DNA of 64,000 nucleotides, from positions 8,754,921-8,818,920 of the forward strand of contig NC_054885.1 of NCBI RefSeq assembly GCF_018320785.1, in the 5' to 3' direction. Shown in pieces: positions 1 to 12,299 of the stretch. The position numbers and the translations under genes are program-made. The notes below the pieces were generated by a model. It did no database searches. It was not told where the DNA came from and saw nothing but the letters and a program-made list of their open reading frames with translations. Each line of letters starts with the position of its first letter. Within the stretch, counting starts at the first letter, position 1. Source of the DNA: Cheilinus undulatus. Its lineage: Eukaryota; Chordata; Actinopteri; Labriformes; Labridae.

Positions 1-267
1 AAAAAAATTTCACTCAGCCCTGGTCTGGTACACTAAGAAATCTCATGCCTTTCATTTTTGACAGTCTTAATTTTTCTCAGCTCAGGTCACAAAAAGGTCT
101 CAAAAATTCTTAAACTGGATTTTTAGAAGCATGTAAATAGATACACTGCTCACAACTAATGTCCTCTTCATGTTTCTACCGTCTAAAGCTTAGTGTATAT
201 TCTTGAAGGATTTTTTTCAGCCTTTTTCTTAAGAAACACTCAGACTCTGTGGTTTGACTTTATGGGT

Positions 268-273
268 TTTATT
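268..273 (-). terminator. Polyadenylation signal of keratin A
   Basis: The minus strand reads AATAAA here, about 215 bp past the keratin A stop codon (487-489). No closer canonical signal is seen, so positions from about 250 to 486 are probably the 3' UTR. Seen in sequence; use is inferred. Confidence 0.65.
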
Positions 274-486
274 CCTTGCAATTTCAGACAGAAGGTTTCT
301 TTTTTTAAACTTCTTCGCCCAGACTAACAAGGAATCTTTCATTCTCCCTCATAAATTGACAATCGATGGCCTGATTGTGCTTTGAGATAAACAGAAAGTG
401 AAGAAACTGAACTGCATCCTGGTTAAGCATGCAGAAAGGTTACTGGTTGAGGTTTGATTTCGGGCCAGACAGACATGTGATTGGGT

Positions 487-3400
487 TTAGGCAGTCCCCT
501 CAACGACCTCTGTGACCTCTGTGATGACTGTGGTCACGGTGGAGGTGGTGGTGGTGGACGCAGAATCGACAGTCATGGCAGAGGAGCCCGAGGAAGAGGA
601 CAGGGAAGAAGAGGACTTAAAGGACATGGAAGAGGAGGCAGCTGCAGATCTGAGAGAGAAAAAGAGATTATACATAATTTAGGGACATCATTTTGAATTG
701 CTTTAATCTTTCAAGGTCAGGTTAGTGAATACATTTATAGGTTATAATAATTTATACGGTATAACCTGGTCAAACTTAGGCCATCCATTACAGCCTGTTT
801 AACTGCTGCAGGCTGAAGAAATCTACTAGACCCCTGTATATGAATGAAAGCAGTCATGAATACAGAAATCAGCCATCTCTCCTCACCCGACTCCCTCTCC
901 TTCCAGCAGCCTTCTGTACTCAGCGATCTCCATCTCCAGTCTGGTCTTGATGTCCAGCAGCATCTGGTACTCCTGTCCCTGACGCTCCAGGTCAGCTCTC
1001 AGACTCACCAGCTGGTCCTCCATACTGGTCACCTGCACACAGGTATGATGCTCTGTTGAGTTGATGCTTTAACCATCACACAAACTTTACCTCTGCAGTT
1101 TAAACAGCTCACCTGCATCTGGTAGGAGCTCATCTGCATACCATAGCGGCTTGTGATTTCGGACAGTGTGGCTTCAAGTGACGCTTTCTGCAGAGCAACA
1201 GAGCAGTTAAAGGATACAGATGACACCTCAGAGCTACAAACAAAATAACAGGTGAGGTCCTCAGATCTACTTTGACTGTCTGGATTTTCTGTTACTGAAG
1301 TGTAACGAAATATAATGGGAAGAAGTCAAACACATTTTTTACTGACATGTCTTCCTCAATCATAGAAAAGAAGTCTAGTTTTGCTGTCCAACACAGTAAA
1401 ATGCACAGAAACCCATAAACATTTACATTTAAGATTATTAATGCAAAAAAGGTTATACAAATAACTGATATTTAAAATGCACTTAAATTTATACTGACGT
1501 ATAATTTTAAACATTTATTTGATCAGTTTCAGCACTCATTTGATGTTTTTTTTGAAAATCTATTTCATTATTTTCTTGATTTGTACATCTTTGCCCTCCA
1601 TATTTTTTTAATGTAAATCTTTTAATGCTTTTGAATTTAAACAGATTTGAATTTGACTCTTGGCTAAACATTTGTCTCTCTTTAAACTAGTCTTGACTTT
1701 AACAAGACTTTTGATTAAATCCTTTGACATTTTCCTAATTTTTAAAAAAAATTTAGGCAATTTGTTTGGAAATTTCCCATGGAATTTAAGTGAATCTATT
1801 TGCAAATTCTTGGATTTTTTTTTTAAATTATGGGTGGAATTTGCTTTAATATTTTGAGGATTTTCATGGAATTATTGAATTATTGGAGAAAAAGCTATCA
1901 AAATCTTTATGCTTTTTCAGAAAGTGTGACTGAAATATTTGGGAAATATTTTAGGAAATCTGTGTTTTTAAATGGGATTAAAAAAATTTTTTTACAAATG
2001 GCAATGGCTAGGAAACTTTGAGAGATTTTTCATGTTTTGTCAATCCCTAATAGTTTGAAGGGAAATTTTCTGCTTCCTGTCAGGAAATGATAATGTGTTG
2101 TGTTGTGCAGTGATATGAACCAGTTGTCTTCACATTTAGAATCATTTTTTGGTGAAAACTACTTCCTGTTCAAAGACACGGCTTAGGTTTTATACTTATC
2201 AGATCCCACTTATTCCAAATAATGGGAGAAACTAAAAATTATTTGCTAATAAAAGCTCAGGTCTCAGGAGGTTAAAGCATGTTGCAGTAACTTCAGTTGT
2301 ACAGCTGCAGTAATAATGTATTGTTTTACATAAAAACACCAAGACTTGCCTCATGCCTAGCCACACCATTTGAGAACAGCTGCCTTAAGACACTAAGATT
2401 AATCTAAAAAGGTCAAAATGTCTTAATATGCAGGGTGCCTTTTAAATCTTCCTTGGGAAGTTAAATATGTCACTTTCCAAGGTTCCCAGACACTTTATCT
2501 GTTGCCAACCCTGTCACATTTCTTTTATTAATCCAAAACTGCCTGATAAAAATAGTCTTCTTCCTTGTGGTCTTTTGCTTTTGTAGGTCATAATGAGTTA
2601 GTAGCATTAATTTCAAACTCTTTCAAAACAGGTTAAAAATGCCTCATAGTAGTGTCAGTGTAGAAAAGAAGAGAAAAAGATGTCATTTTTAATGTTGCAC
2701 TCTCTTACCATGCTGAGCTGTGACTGGAGCTCGATCTCCAGAGACTGACTCTGACTCTTCACCTCCTTCACCTCTGATGTGGATGATTTTAGCGTAATCT
2801 CTTGGGTTGCCACTTCTTGAGTGATTGCCTCTGACTGAGATTAGAGAGGAAAGGCATCGTTGAAACACTAAAAGCTAAAACATAAGGGTGTGGAGACGTG
2901 CAGAGTTCTTCCTTTTCCTACCTTGGCCTGGAACCACGTATCGAGCTCTCTCTGCGTCTTGGCTTGGACTGCCTCGTAATGCTCTCTGATTTCCGCCATC
3001 ACCTTGGAAAGATCTTCCTGAGGGGCGGCATCAACCTCCACGTTCACCTGCCCGCTCATCTGGGAGCGCATGGCCACCAGGTCCTGTGGGATTAAGGAAG
3101 AGGGGAGGTTTTGATTGTCAATAATGCTGGTATTAAAGCCCACCTTTTTCAAGCTGGTAGGAAAGATAAGAAAGGGAGATTATGTGTCAAGCAAGCTTTC
3201 CTTAATCATTGTTTCTGCTGTTACAGTTAGTTCTGAGCATGCTAATTTGTGTCTGAGTGTTCAATTTACTGACAAGTTTGGTTTTGTTGCTATAGTAAGG
3301 GTAGAAGCATGCTAAATTTAGATTTGAAATGCTACTCCTACAATTCATTGTTCCATTGCTAATGTGCTAATGCTAATGTGTTACATGCTAAAAAAATACA

Positions 3401-6400
3401 GTCAACCATAGCTGCATTTCTTACAGCTAATTTTTCCTTTATTTGATAGGACAGCTGAAGAGGGACAAGAAATATCAAGAGAGATTTGGAGAAGAGATGC
3501 ACGTCGCCACAGTTGTTATAAAGCAGTAAATGAAAGGCTACACATGGATTTACAGAGGTAGATGACTGGTGATGACTGGTATTTGTCCGTAGACTGTAGA
3601 AAGAATTGGGCAAACGCTGTGTGACGTCAGCCATCTGCTTACAATAGGTGGACTCAAACAGCTCTTGAAGCCAATCTGCGGCGGCTTCCATATTGAAATC
3701 GCGATCTTAGCCGAACTTTGGATCAACCTAATGGCCCACCCACTGGACTCGACTTCCTGTCAGCTAGCTAGCAAGCATTCTGGTTGACAGAAACGTAGCT
3801 TCTGCCTGTCCAGTGAGGTTTTTCCTGAATATGATCTAAACCATTGTGGTACAAAAAAATTCACCCCCGTATGGTCAGAGCACATGAAGACATTAGCTAA
3901 TGAGACACGTTTGGTCTTTTGAACCAGGCTGTAAACCAGTTTATTTCTAATGTAAAAAACAGCTTTTTAACAGGTGTTCAGACTTTAGATGTTTTGCATT
4001 CAGCCTCAAATGGGCACTCATATCGCAATTTTTTGCACTTCTGCATTGGCTTCATTTTTCAGGACTGTAGGTTGCCGCTTGGTCTTAATGCACACTTGTT
4101 CCCGCCATCTCTACTTCTGCATATCTGTGTGTGACCTTTAAAATGTACTGGCTTAGCTAATGTCCTTGGCCCTCTCTGCTTTTATGTCCAGAGGATTTTT
4201 AGAAACGGCACAGAGAAGTTGGCAATAGGAGGACAACTGGTCTCGCCACTCCTCTGCTACTGTTTTGTTTCACCTGCCTCTTCCTCTTCATTGGTTGTTT
4301 AAAAGTGGTTGGCTAACATAAATACAAATACCATTACACCCCTACTCCAAGCAGTACTAAGCCTAGGATTCCGTCTTACTACCAGTGCTCTGAGTACTTT
4401 TACCTATGAGTACGCCAGCACTAATAACTGAGCTGAACCGATGCCCAGTAACTACATTTCCAGAATGCTGTAACAGCAATCTGTTGTGCTGATGTTGTCA
4501 CTGGATGATTTTTGAAAGCTAGGAACCAACCTAAACTCCTTTTATACAGAAGTAGATATCCATCCATCCATTTTCTATACCGCTTGTCCCGTTGGGGGTT
4601 GCGGGGGGCTGGAGCCTATCCCAGGTGTCATTGGGCGAGAGTAGGGGTACACCCTGGACTGGTCGCCAGTCAATCACAGGGCTGACATATAGAGACAGAC
4701 AACCAGACATGCTCAAACTCATACCTATGGCCAATTTAGAGTCCCCAATTAACCAGTTAATTTTCTTTCTAGTGAGGTTTGAAAAAAATCAATTTTACCA
4801 AGATGCTTAATCTTCTATAGATATGTATATTATTTTAAATTTAACATTACATTTGCTATAGTTTGTGTATTGAATCTGCATCTGTAGTTCCTTTGAGCCA
4901 GGCAGTGTTGCAGCACTGTGTGTGCAGCACTCCGGTGTAAATAATCTCCCTCTTTGGATTTGTGTTGTCAGGCATCATTACCTCTGAGTGATTCTTCTGC
5001 ATGGACACCTTCTCATCCTTCAGCATCTCGATCTGCATGCTCAGGTCAGTCTTGGCGACGCCCAGCTCTCCCAGCAGCATCTTCAGCCCGGCGATGTCGG
5101 CCTCCACTGACTGACGCATGGACAGCTCGTTCTCAAACCTACACAGGTTATAAACAGCATAAAGTAAAGTCCAAAAGATTCAGGGTCTAAAGTAATAATG
5201 ATAGAATATAAAATGAAACTTGAAAGAGTGCATGACGAGGTTTAAAGGTGCAGCTGAATCAACAAGAAACTAAATATTTGACTTTTTTATCCTGCTTTTT
5301 CATTATATAATTAGGTAGGATTGGATGGTTCTTAAAATGACCCCTATATTTTTCTTTGTCTCACAAGCTTTAGGTTCAGTCATCCTTTTCAAACCCAAAA
5401 TTTAAGTAGAGGGGCTTGTAGCCAGCAGGGGGGGTGATGTTGCTAATACTGTGGAGCTGTATCTCTGACTGAGTAGTGTGTTTTATGTTTGACATCTATC
5501 AGAAAAGTAAAAGAAAAAGGTGTCATTACTGACTTGACTCTGAAGTCGTCCTGAGCCAGCTTGGCGTTATCAATGCTCAGCATGACTGTTCCTTTGGCCA
5601 GGATGGCGTCCAGGATCTGAAAACAGCAGAGAAAGTACAGCAAATTCACTTTTAAGTTTTGGCTGTGACAGTTTGGGCTAAACGGTCATGTTGTAATGCA
5701 ATGCACAGGGTTTACTACATGTTCATCAAAGAAACAGAAAACTTAAATTTTTGCTTAACAATGAGAAATTAAAATAGAATGTTGCAATGTAAATGCATGA
5801 TTTGTGTGTGCAAACAAAGAGCAAAAATAACAAACCCCAAGGGCCTTGTTTGTGTTCCTTGTTTGCATATGCTGGGCACAAATTGAGGATCAAAACACTA
5901 GATATCTATTTTTACACCACATTTAAATTAAAGGAAATATTTCTTAAGTTTCTGCTGCCAGTCATATTTAAGAATCTGACCAATCATAGCCACTGGTTTT
6001 TAATGAAAAGGAAGCACATGTTTTAGACAAATATAAGAGATGCAGAAATGTTGAAATCAAATTTTTTTTAAATTCTAGCCCACCAGGATCAAATATACAA
6101 AAATCAGTTGACACCTTTGTCAGGCATGTTGGATACTTTTTATTTAATCCATCTGATCCCTGCTATCCCTGATGCTTAATTTCTCTCCATTAATTGCTTT
6201 TTATAGGAGAGAGCTGCCACTGTTAATCATTTGTTTGAAATGTTGAAATATTATCATGATTTTCATTTTAACTGTTTAGAATTTTGTGGTCAGTTACAAC
6301 TCCCAGCAGCACAGAGTCCTTGGAGCAGAGCTTAGACTTCATATGCTACTTTAAACCACATTTCCCATAAGGCCCCTTACTCTCACCTTTCCCTGCAGCT

Positions 6401-6881
6401 CTGCGAAGATGCCAAAGAAGCTGCTGTAGTCCTTGGTGGTGGGTCCGACCTTGCTCTCCACAAACTGCCTGATTTTCAGCTCCAGCTCAGCGTTGGCCTT
6501 CTCCAGGGCAGCAACTTTGGCCAGGTAGGTGGCCAGACGGTCGTTCAGATTTTGCATGGTGAACTTCTCATTGCCGATGACGCTGTCGTCTGCTGCTGCA
6601 CCGAAACCTGCACCTCCACCTGCACCAAAACCTGCACCTCCACCGAAACCTGCACCTGCTCCTCCACCGAAGCCGAAGCCGAAGCTGCTGCCGCCACCGC
6701 CGCCTGCAGCAAAGCTCCTTCCAGCGCTGGAGACCCTCAGGCCTCCTGATCCTCCAGCCACACTGAATGAGCTCATGCCACCTCCCATGGATGCTCGGCC
6801 CATGCCGACACCCATGCCGCCACCCATGCTGCTGCCAAGCATGGAGCTCCGGCCTGAAAAGGCAGACATCACCATAGTCAT
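487..6881 (-). CDS. Keratin A: type I (acidic) keratin, 8 coding exons, complete
   Basis: Type I keratin, a cytoplasmic intermediate filament protein that forms obligate heterodimers with type II keratins. Coding exons on the minus strand: 6881-6387, 5616-5534, 5138-4982, 3083-2922, 2834-2709, 1187-1113, 1032-887 and 649-487, all with GT-AG junctions; 1407 bp, 468 aa. Head (residues 1-103) is Ser/Gly-rich with runs of GGG, GFG and GAGFG, like epidermal keratin heads. The rod (about 104-412) opens with [20 protein letters not shown] and closes with EYRRLLEGE, the helix initiation and termination motifs. The tail (about 413-468) is Ser/Thr-rich and ends [16 protein letters not shown]. Exon lengths 83, 157, 162 and 126 match genes B and C exactly. 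Odd points: the coil 2 end exon is split by an 80-bp intron, and the usual Asp in YLDKV is Ala. The first ATG (6881) is followed by Met codons at residues 3 and 5. Intron 3 (3084-4981) holds repeat fragments. The nearest family name is keratin 13-like; exact orthology is not decided. Confidence 0.93.
3430..3500 (-). repeat. SINE tail fragment in intron 3 of keratin A
   Basis: The stretch 'tttatttgataggacagctg' followed by 'agagggacaagaaat' matches, in reverse orientation, the 3' part of a short interspersed repeat seen in plus orientation at 50885-51090, and the fragments at 26640-26720 and 28855-28935. Only the end is preserved. Confidence 0.45.
4558..4760 (-). repeat. 3' part of an abundant SINE/LINE-like repeat with CCAT tail, intron 3 of keratin A
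   Basis: From the left this reads (ATCC)n, 'ttttctataccgcttgtccc', 'ggctggagcctatcccaggt', 'tggactggtcgccagtcaat', then 'ccaatttagagtccccaatt'. This is the reverse complement of a very common teleost repeat; the copy at 49588-50690 is in the opposite orientation. The element has no coding part here and is degenerate. Confidence 0.7.
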
Positions 6882-6969
6882 GATGAAGGAATCAGATGAG
6901 GAGCCTTCTGTCTGTCTGAACCCCGATGGAGGGAGAGAGGAGAGAAGTGAAGAGATGCCTCTGTGTGCT

Positions 6970-6980
6970 CCTTTTAAAAC
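6970..6980 (-). promoter_or_regulatory. TATA-like box of keratin A
   Basis: The minus strand reads GTTTTAAAAGGAGC about 90-100 bp upstream of the start codon. Keratin C has CCTTAAAAGGAGC and keratin B GTTTAAATAGGAGG at comparable places, so a shared core promoter element is likely. Confidence 0.65.
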
Positions 6981-7031
6981 CGCTCAGGAGGGCTGAGCTG
7001 CAGGTGAGTGGGGTGGGGTCGATGGTACACA

Positions 7032-7042
7032 CCCCTCAGGGG
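7032..7042. promoter_or_regulatory. Possible AP-2 type site upstream of keratin A
   Basis: CCCCTCAGGGG, a near-palindrome of the AP-2 (TFAP2) type, lies about 155 bp upstream of the start codon and 55-60 bp beyond the TATA-like box. AP-2 factors are established activators of keratin promoters. Binding here is inference. Confidence 0.35.
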
Positions 7043-9133
7043 TTGATGTAACTCTAGTACTGCGTATAGAAGTTTGAGGTCTCTACACTTCGTTGCACTA
7101 CACATATTTTTGCAGAGTAATGGAATTCAGAAACTGGCCCTGTCCTGTTTCCTGCTCGCAGAAATTTAGTTAAAATGTCAAACATAATTTTCCCTGAGGA
7201 GTCTGATGACAGCCACTATAGATGACTGTTGAGGATTTCTTTTTTCAGGCGCCAATAATCTGCATTATATCCTGCAGCCCTGAAGTCACAAATCTTTCTG
7301 TTGTGTTTTAAATCATTTGAATGACTTTATCTCAATGATTGAAAGAAGGATTATAAGGAGGATAATTTCCATTTTGAGATTATTGTTGATAATTTGCAGT
7401 GCAAAGTCAATATTCTGGTGATACTACTAAAAGTTTCATTATTAAAAACCAACCTGCTTTGTTTTCTTTGTCTGTTAACCCCTAACCCTCTAAGAATCAG
7501 TCAAAGCTTAACTCTCCTTCAGCTTAATATGAAAATTCTTGGATTGCAGGACACATCCATTTTATCAATACATGACCAAAATACAGCATTATAAACTTTT
7601 TTAATCTTTAAGTTACAATATTGCATATTAACCTTAGCAATAGAATGTACATAAATCAATGATCACTTCTCAAGAACCTAAAATATGACAAGCAACAAAA
7701 GTTATATCATCAAACATTTTCAACAACAACATTTTCTTCACTTTCTATAAATGTTCCTTTGCGGCCCGTCTGCAGTACCTTCAAACACCCACCAGAGGTT
7801 CCCCATGCACACTTTGGGTATCACTGCTTTAGAACACTCATTTCTGTGGGCAGCTGACTCAGGCATACTTGTTTTGTATATATTTGATGTGTTTTTAAAA
7901 TCTGTATTCTTACATGTGTTTCATATTTAATGTTTTTAATTCATGTCTTATCAGCATCCCATTTCCTCTTCCTTTTATGAACCCCAGAAACTTTCCAAAC
8001 CTACTTCATGAGCTAAATATAACTCATATGACAGTGGTGATTCCTGAGTCTGTTATGTCCATAGGCAAAAATCACAGAAGAACCTTCCAGCCAGCTTTCA
8101 TCAGCATTGTATTATAAATTATCTGACTAGAAAAAACATGGCTAAACTCCAACATTTACTTTTATTTTTCTTGTTTTATATTATTATTTTATCTCTCAAA
8201 TAGAAATATAAAGGACTTTAAAGTCTTTGCATTTTAATTTCTCTTTTATTTGCTCCCAGGTGGATGTTTCCCCTTCATTTTCCCTCATAGATGTTGAATG
8301 ATTAACTCTAGTTTTCTCTAAGATAGTCCATCTGACAATTAGCAGCATAGTGTGGGTGAGTGCAGTCGGACGGGGCCCTTTTAGGGAGGTTTTCTACTGT
8401 CATTGCAAAATTTGCACTTATTGAGCAAAGCTGTGGTTGAAGTTTGTCAGTTTTTGCTGGCCTCCCACTGGCCTGGGGTCCTAAGTAATTGTCTGCTCTG
8501 CCTGTTGACAAGCAGCACCCCTCATAATTGTAAATGTGATAAAAGCAACTATCACACAAAATCATTTTAACATATTTAAATGATTTAAGACATGCTGTGT
8601 TTTTGTAACCTTGTGTAACCCTCCTTTCCTGAATAGTTCCCTTTTCCAGTCTCTTCTGGGAGTAGGTGATAAACGGGCTACAGGTTTATTCCACAGTGGT
8701 CTTTATTTGGCTCCAATAGACACCAAAACGGCATAACAGTACAGCGTTCTCTCGTCAGTACATGCTCACAGATACCTGAGTAACAACTCACACCGTCCCA
8801 CCATTTTTACGTCCCTCCTGAAACTACGACTGGTAGGAACTAATCTTTACAACAATAGAAAGGGGACTTATACAGTAACTTACATATTACACGTGTAAAC
8901 ATAAATAATATTTAGAGTACAGTGAATGCAAATAAGATAATAGTTGTTAATAATTATAAGCTTAATTCTGTAACCCATAAATAATAAGAATAGGACAGAA
9001 TCACTCCTGCAGTAATAAACTAAATACAATGCAGTGCACAAACTGCTATAATAACCACCAGGAGATTTATGAAGTCAAGTAATATTAATTAACTAAACAA
9101 ATGTACTCTGTGTAGCAATAATGGTTACACTTA
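7043..9133. other. Intergenic, no gene recognised
   Basis: AT-rich sequence with no ORF resembling a known family. The segment 8630-8900 is less AT-rich and could be the end of an old retroelement, but no terminal repeat or coding remnant is visible. Confidence 0.5.
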
Positions 9134-9695
9134 CAAAGCAGATGGATTCGCCCATTTCTGTGTTTGTCATAGGCAAATCCATCTTGCAAAGCTCCCGTCT
9201 GAACCGTCTGGGCCCAGTTAGACAGTGACAGGACCAATCAGCGTCGAGGAGCAGTTCTTTCAGGCGCAGCAGAATCGTGACATATGCAAGCAGTGAGAAG
9301 AGGCTGCTGCAATAATGGCAGAAGACATTAGCATGGAGGCTGCTAAAGTGTAAGTTTTATCAGAACTTGATGACGTTTCTTCATTAAAAGGAGAACAAAG
9401 AACAGCAGTGAGTTTTTTTCTTTTCAAAAACGACAAAAGTCGAGTACTTACATGTCTACAGTTGCCATGGTTCATGTTATGCAGCTCTCTATGGAGTTTA
9501 GCCAGTAGCGGTGCACCTCGGTTTAGGGCTATGACGTCACATGTTTTGTTGCTCTGATTGGCCCGTAAAGATGTGACAGACAGAAAATTATCCAATCACC
9601 CTCCGAGTTTTTTTGCAAAGGCACTGCCCTTTCACAAACACTGGCTATGAGAGGTTTACCAGATAGATGTGTGAAAATCCATCTGCCGTGTCAGG
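9134..9695 (+). mobile_element. Short inverted-end element with helicase-exon remnant, copy 1
   Basis: The ends are inverted: the left end has GCAGATGGATTC; the right end, reverse-complemented, reads TAACCTGACACGGCAGATGG. The interior starts a frame at about 9315 (MAEDISMEAAKV, stop, then VLSELDDVSSLKGEQRTA) that is shared with copies at 21100-21583, 38103-38631 and 41190-41679. Copy 2 shows that this frame leads into a helicase Walker A motif, which is lost here. It is a non-autonomous relic; superfamily not assigned. Confidence 0.7.
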
Positions 9696-9769
9696 TTATT
9701 TATCATCTCATCAACTGACATGATCTGCTGAATCTGCTAGTAAACAAAAAGTATGGCTTTATTCACATC

Positions 9770-9900
9770 AGTCCCCACCTATAGCTACCACATTGTTCTC
9801 AAATGACGCTGATTGGTCTGATCCATTCTAAGACCTTGCACAATTATTTCAGACTGGAGCTTTGCAAGATGGATCTGCCTAATGACAGACATGATATCTT
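9770..9900 (+). repeat. Fragment of a second short repeat family
   Basis: 'agctaccacattgttctcaa', 'gctgattggtctgatcc' and 'ctgcctaatgacagacatga' match the repeats at 30455-30660 and 37240-37440 in order and orientation. The right end resembles the ends of the helicase-remnant elements (GGATCTGCC, ATGACAGA), so the two families may be related. Confidence 0.5.
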
Positions 9901-10132
9901 GCCAGTAAATCTGCTGTTTGTCAGGAGGCTTAAGACCCATCTACACCTCTTTGCCATATTTAAAATGTGTCTCTAACTTTTGGTCAGCCTAGAAAAAGAC
10001 AACCACCAAGAACTGGCTTGTAAAGACTGCTGCAGTAACCAAATGGGACTTTGTCCAAGCTTTTGGACCCCTACCTGCATTGTGAATTGATGGACAACTT
10101 CATAACAAGGTTTTGCTTACATTATTACTGTG

Positions 10133-10214
10133 CATCCATCCATCCATCCATCCGTCCGTCCATCCATCCATCCATCCATCCATCCATCCATCCATCCATT
10201 CATCCATCCATCCA
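10133..10214. repeat. (CATC)n microsatellite, tail of the adjacent LINE
   Basis: About 20 CATC units with a CGTC interruption. On the minus strand this is the (GATG)n 3' tail of the LINE fragment at 10215-10830; the same arrangement recurs at 18888-19460. Confidence 0.85.
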
Positions 10215-10830
10215 AGTAAGTCAGCCAAGACGTCCCTCTCTCCAGCAACGTTTTCCATTTCCTCCTGAGGGATACCAAGGTGCTCCCAAGCTAGATTGCA
10301 TATATTATCCTCTGCAGCGAATTCTGGGTCTACCCTGGGGTTTCGTTCTAGTTAGACGTGCCCAGAAGACCTCCACAGGAAGGCAATCAGGAGGCATCCT
10401 GATCAGATGCCCAAATCACCTCCACTGGCTCCTTTCAGTGCAAACTGGCAGCTGCTCTACAACAAGGTCCCTCCGGATATCTCTAAGGTTGAGCCCATAA
10501 ACCCTCGTGAGGAATCCCATTTCCACTGCTTGAACCCAGAGCTCATGACCATAGGTGAGCTCGATTGGCTTTGCCTTCTGGCTCAGCTGCCTCTCCACCA
10601 TAATGATACAGCAAGGCACCTGCAAAACTGCTGATGCTGCACCAATCTGCCTGTCAATCTCACGCTCCATTCTATCCTCACTCATGAACAAGACCCTGAG
10701 ATACTTGAACTTCTTCACTTGGGGCACAGACTCACAGGGAGCAATCCACTGTTTTCCCACAGAAGACCATGGCCTCAGACTTAAAGATGCTTATTCTCTC
10801 TCAGCTGCAAACCCTCCCAGAGACTGCTGA
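10215..10830 (-). mobile_element. RTE-like LINE fragment (C-terminal reverse transcriptase region), decayed
   Basis: The minus-strand frame at 10760-10416 contains KKFKYLRVLFMSEDRMEREI, then DRQIGAASAV and LTYGHELW, the part following the catalytic core of RTE-type reverse transcriptases in fish. The 3' part is frameshifted, and a microsatellite tail follows at lower coordinates. It is 5'-truncated and dead. The clade is inferred from these motifs and the short-repeat tail. Confidence 0.7.
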
Positions 10831-12101
10831 AGGTCTCCAGCAGAGGAAGCCATTAGAATCACATCTGCAATTACCAGGGAGGAAATTCTGAGCTCTTTGT
10901 GCTGAGGATGTGGACACAAATCTCCCCATGGTTATATAGAACCTGGAACCACATATTTTGGCAAAGGGTTTTTTTAAACCAGTCTTTATTATTTCAAACA
11001 AGCACTAAGTCAAAAAAGTTCAACCTTATCTAGAACCATACAAAATGTTACTAGACTATAATTGCTGCTTCATAAATGTGTCAACACCATTTATCTTTGT
11101 AAAGGAGGGGCTCATTTCAACGACTGCAGTCTCACCTTCATCATTAACCTGCAGCAGTCAGATAAATGTAGTAGTGTAGTATTAAATGTACTTTTGACCT
11201 GTGCTTGTTCTTGTACTAGAGTACTGGATGTCCCATTTGGCCGTGTGATGTAACACACACTTTTTCTCTGTCAGCACAAAGAGCTCAAAGATAGCAGGGA
11301 CTGAAACGCCTCCTGGCAGCGAGCGCTCACCTGTCGGACTGACAGCGTCCCTCTTCAGGTGTGCTGCTTTGTGGGAAAACGCCCCCAGCTGACAATGAGA
11401 GAGCGAAGAGAGAGGGCTGTTTTTTTTCGCGTTGCCATGGCGACTTGCAGCTCTGCTGGTCTTCTGTGAGCTGTGGTATGTGTATGTGCTTAGCATGAAC
11501 TCCCTGCTCTTTCAAGTGGGTTTCAGTGCTTTCTTAACACACCCTAATCATGACAGGTGTGAGCCACGGATGCCATGAAATGTCACTTTCAGAATAAACA
11601 ATACTGCCTCTGACGCTATGCATTTAAATATAAGATGTTGTAATCATGTTAACAATGGTAGGAGGGGTTGTCCGTCAGTATCACCAGCTGTGACTAACAT
11701 CAACCCAGCAGCTCTTCAATGCACCCTTAACTACAGTTAGTTTCTGAGCTGTTGACTTTTATCCCAGACTGTATGAAGCATGGACATAGCCTCAGTGAGG
11801 TTTTGAAGCCCATCACAGATCTTCACCGTATTGGAAATGCTGTCTCAAGCATACTTTTGGTCAACCTAGAAACAGGCTAAGAGGTGGAGCTTAAACTTTC
11901 AGGTCATCAAATAAATTCTAGTATGAGACAAAGATAACCCAAGTAAATTCAAAATGCAGTTTTTAAATCATGATTTCAATTATTTAGGGAAAAAGCCATC
12001 CAAACCTACCCGGTCCTATGTGGAACAGTAATTGCACCCTTAACCTCATAACTGGTTGTGCCACTCTTGGTGGCAACAACTGCAAGAAAGTATTAGGAAT
12101 A
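10831..12101. other. Intergenic; one RFX-like motif, otherwise nothing recognised
   Basis: There is no credible gene. The part 11260-11515 is richer in GC and CG than its surroundings and carries an RFX-like palindrome (11431-11444). The two overlapping minus-strand ORFs there (11182-11515) match no family I know. Confidence 0.45.
11431..11444. promoter_or_regulatory. RFX-type X-box-like palindrome
   Basis: GTTGCCATGGCGAC matches the established RFX consensus GTTGCCATGGCAAC at 13 of 14 positions. It sits in a locally CG-richer island about 4.5 kb beyond the 5' end of keratin A. Function is inference; no adjacent transcript is visible. Confidence 0.4.

Positions 12102-12299
<198 letters not shown>

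Noticed and set aside
886-891. Alternative GT donor at 891-890 for keratin A exon 6b
   Set aside because: It would shift the frame relative to the tail exon; the donor at 886-885 (GG|GTGAGG) keeps phase 2 as in B and C.
6529-6996. Plus-strand Pro-rich frame of 155 codons (and 6552-6749)
   Set aside because: It is the antisense of keratin A exon 1; the Pro-rich stretch mirrors the Gly-rich head codons.
9410-9420. GTGAGT after EQRTA in helicase-remnant copies 1, 3 and 4 as a splice donor
   Set aside because: Copy 2 aligns through this place straight into CGNNVFAFLPTGFGKS, so GTGAGT is most simply coding (Val-Ser); the other copies have lost the continuation.
10051-10500. Frames with IHPSIHPS repeats here and at 12018-12377
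   Set aside because: Translations of CATC/TATC microsatellites, not proteins.
11182-11515. Two overlapping minus-strand frames of 104 and 62 codons
   Set aside because: No domain or composition typical of coding sequence; explained by a GC-richer patch.
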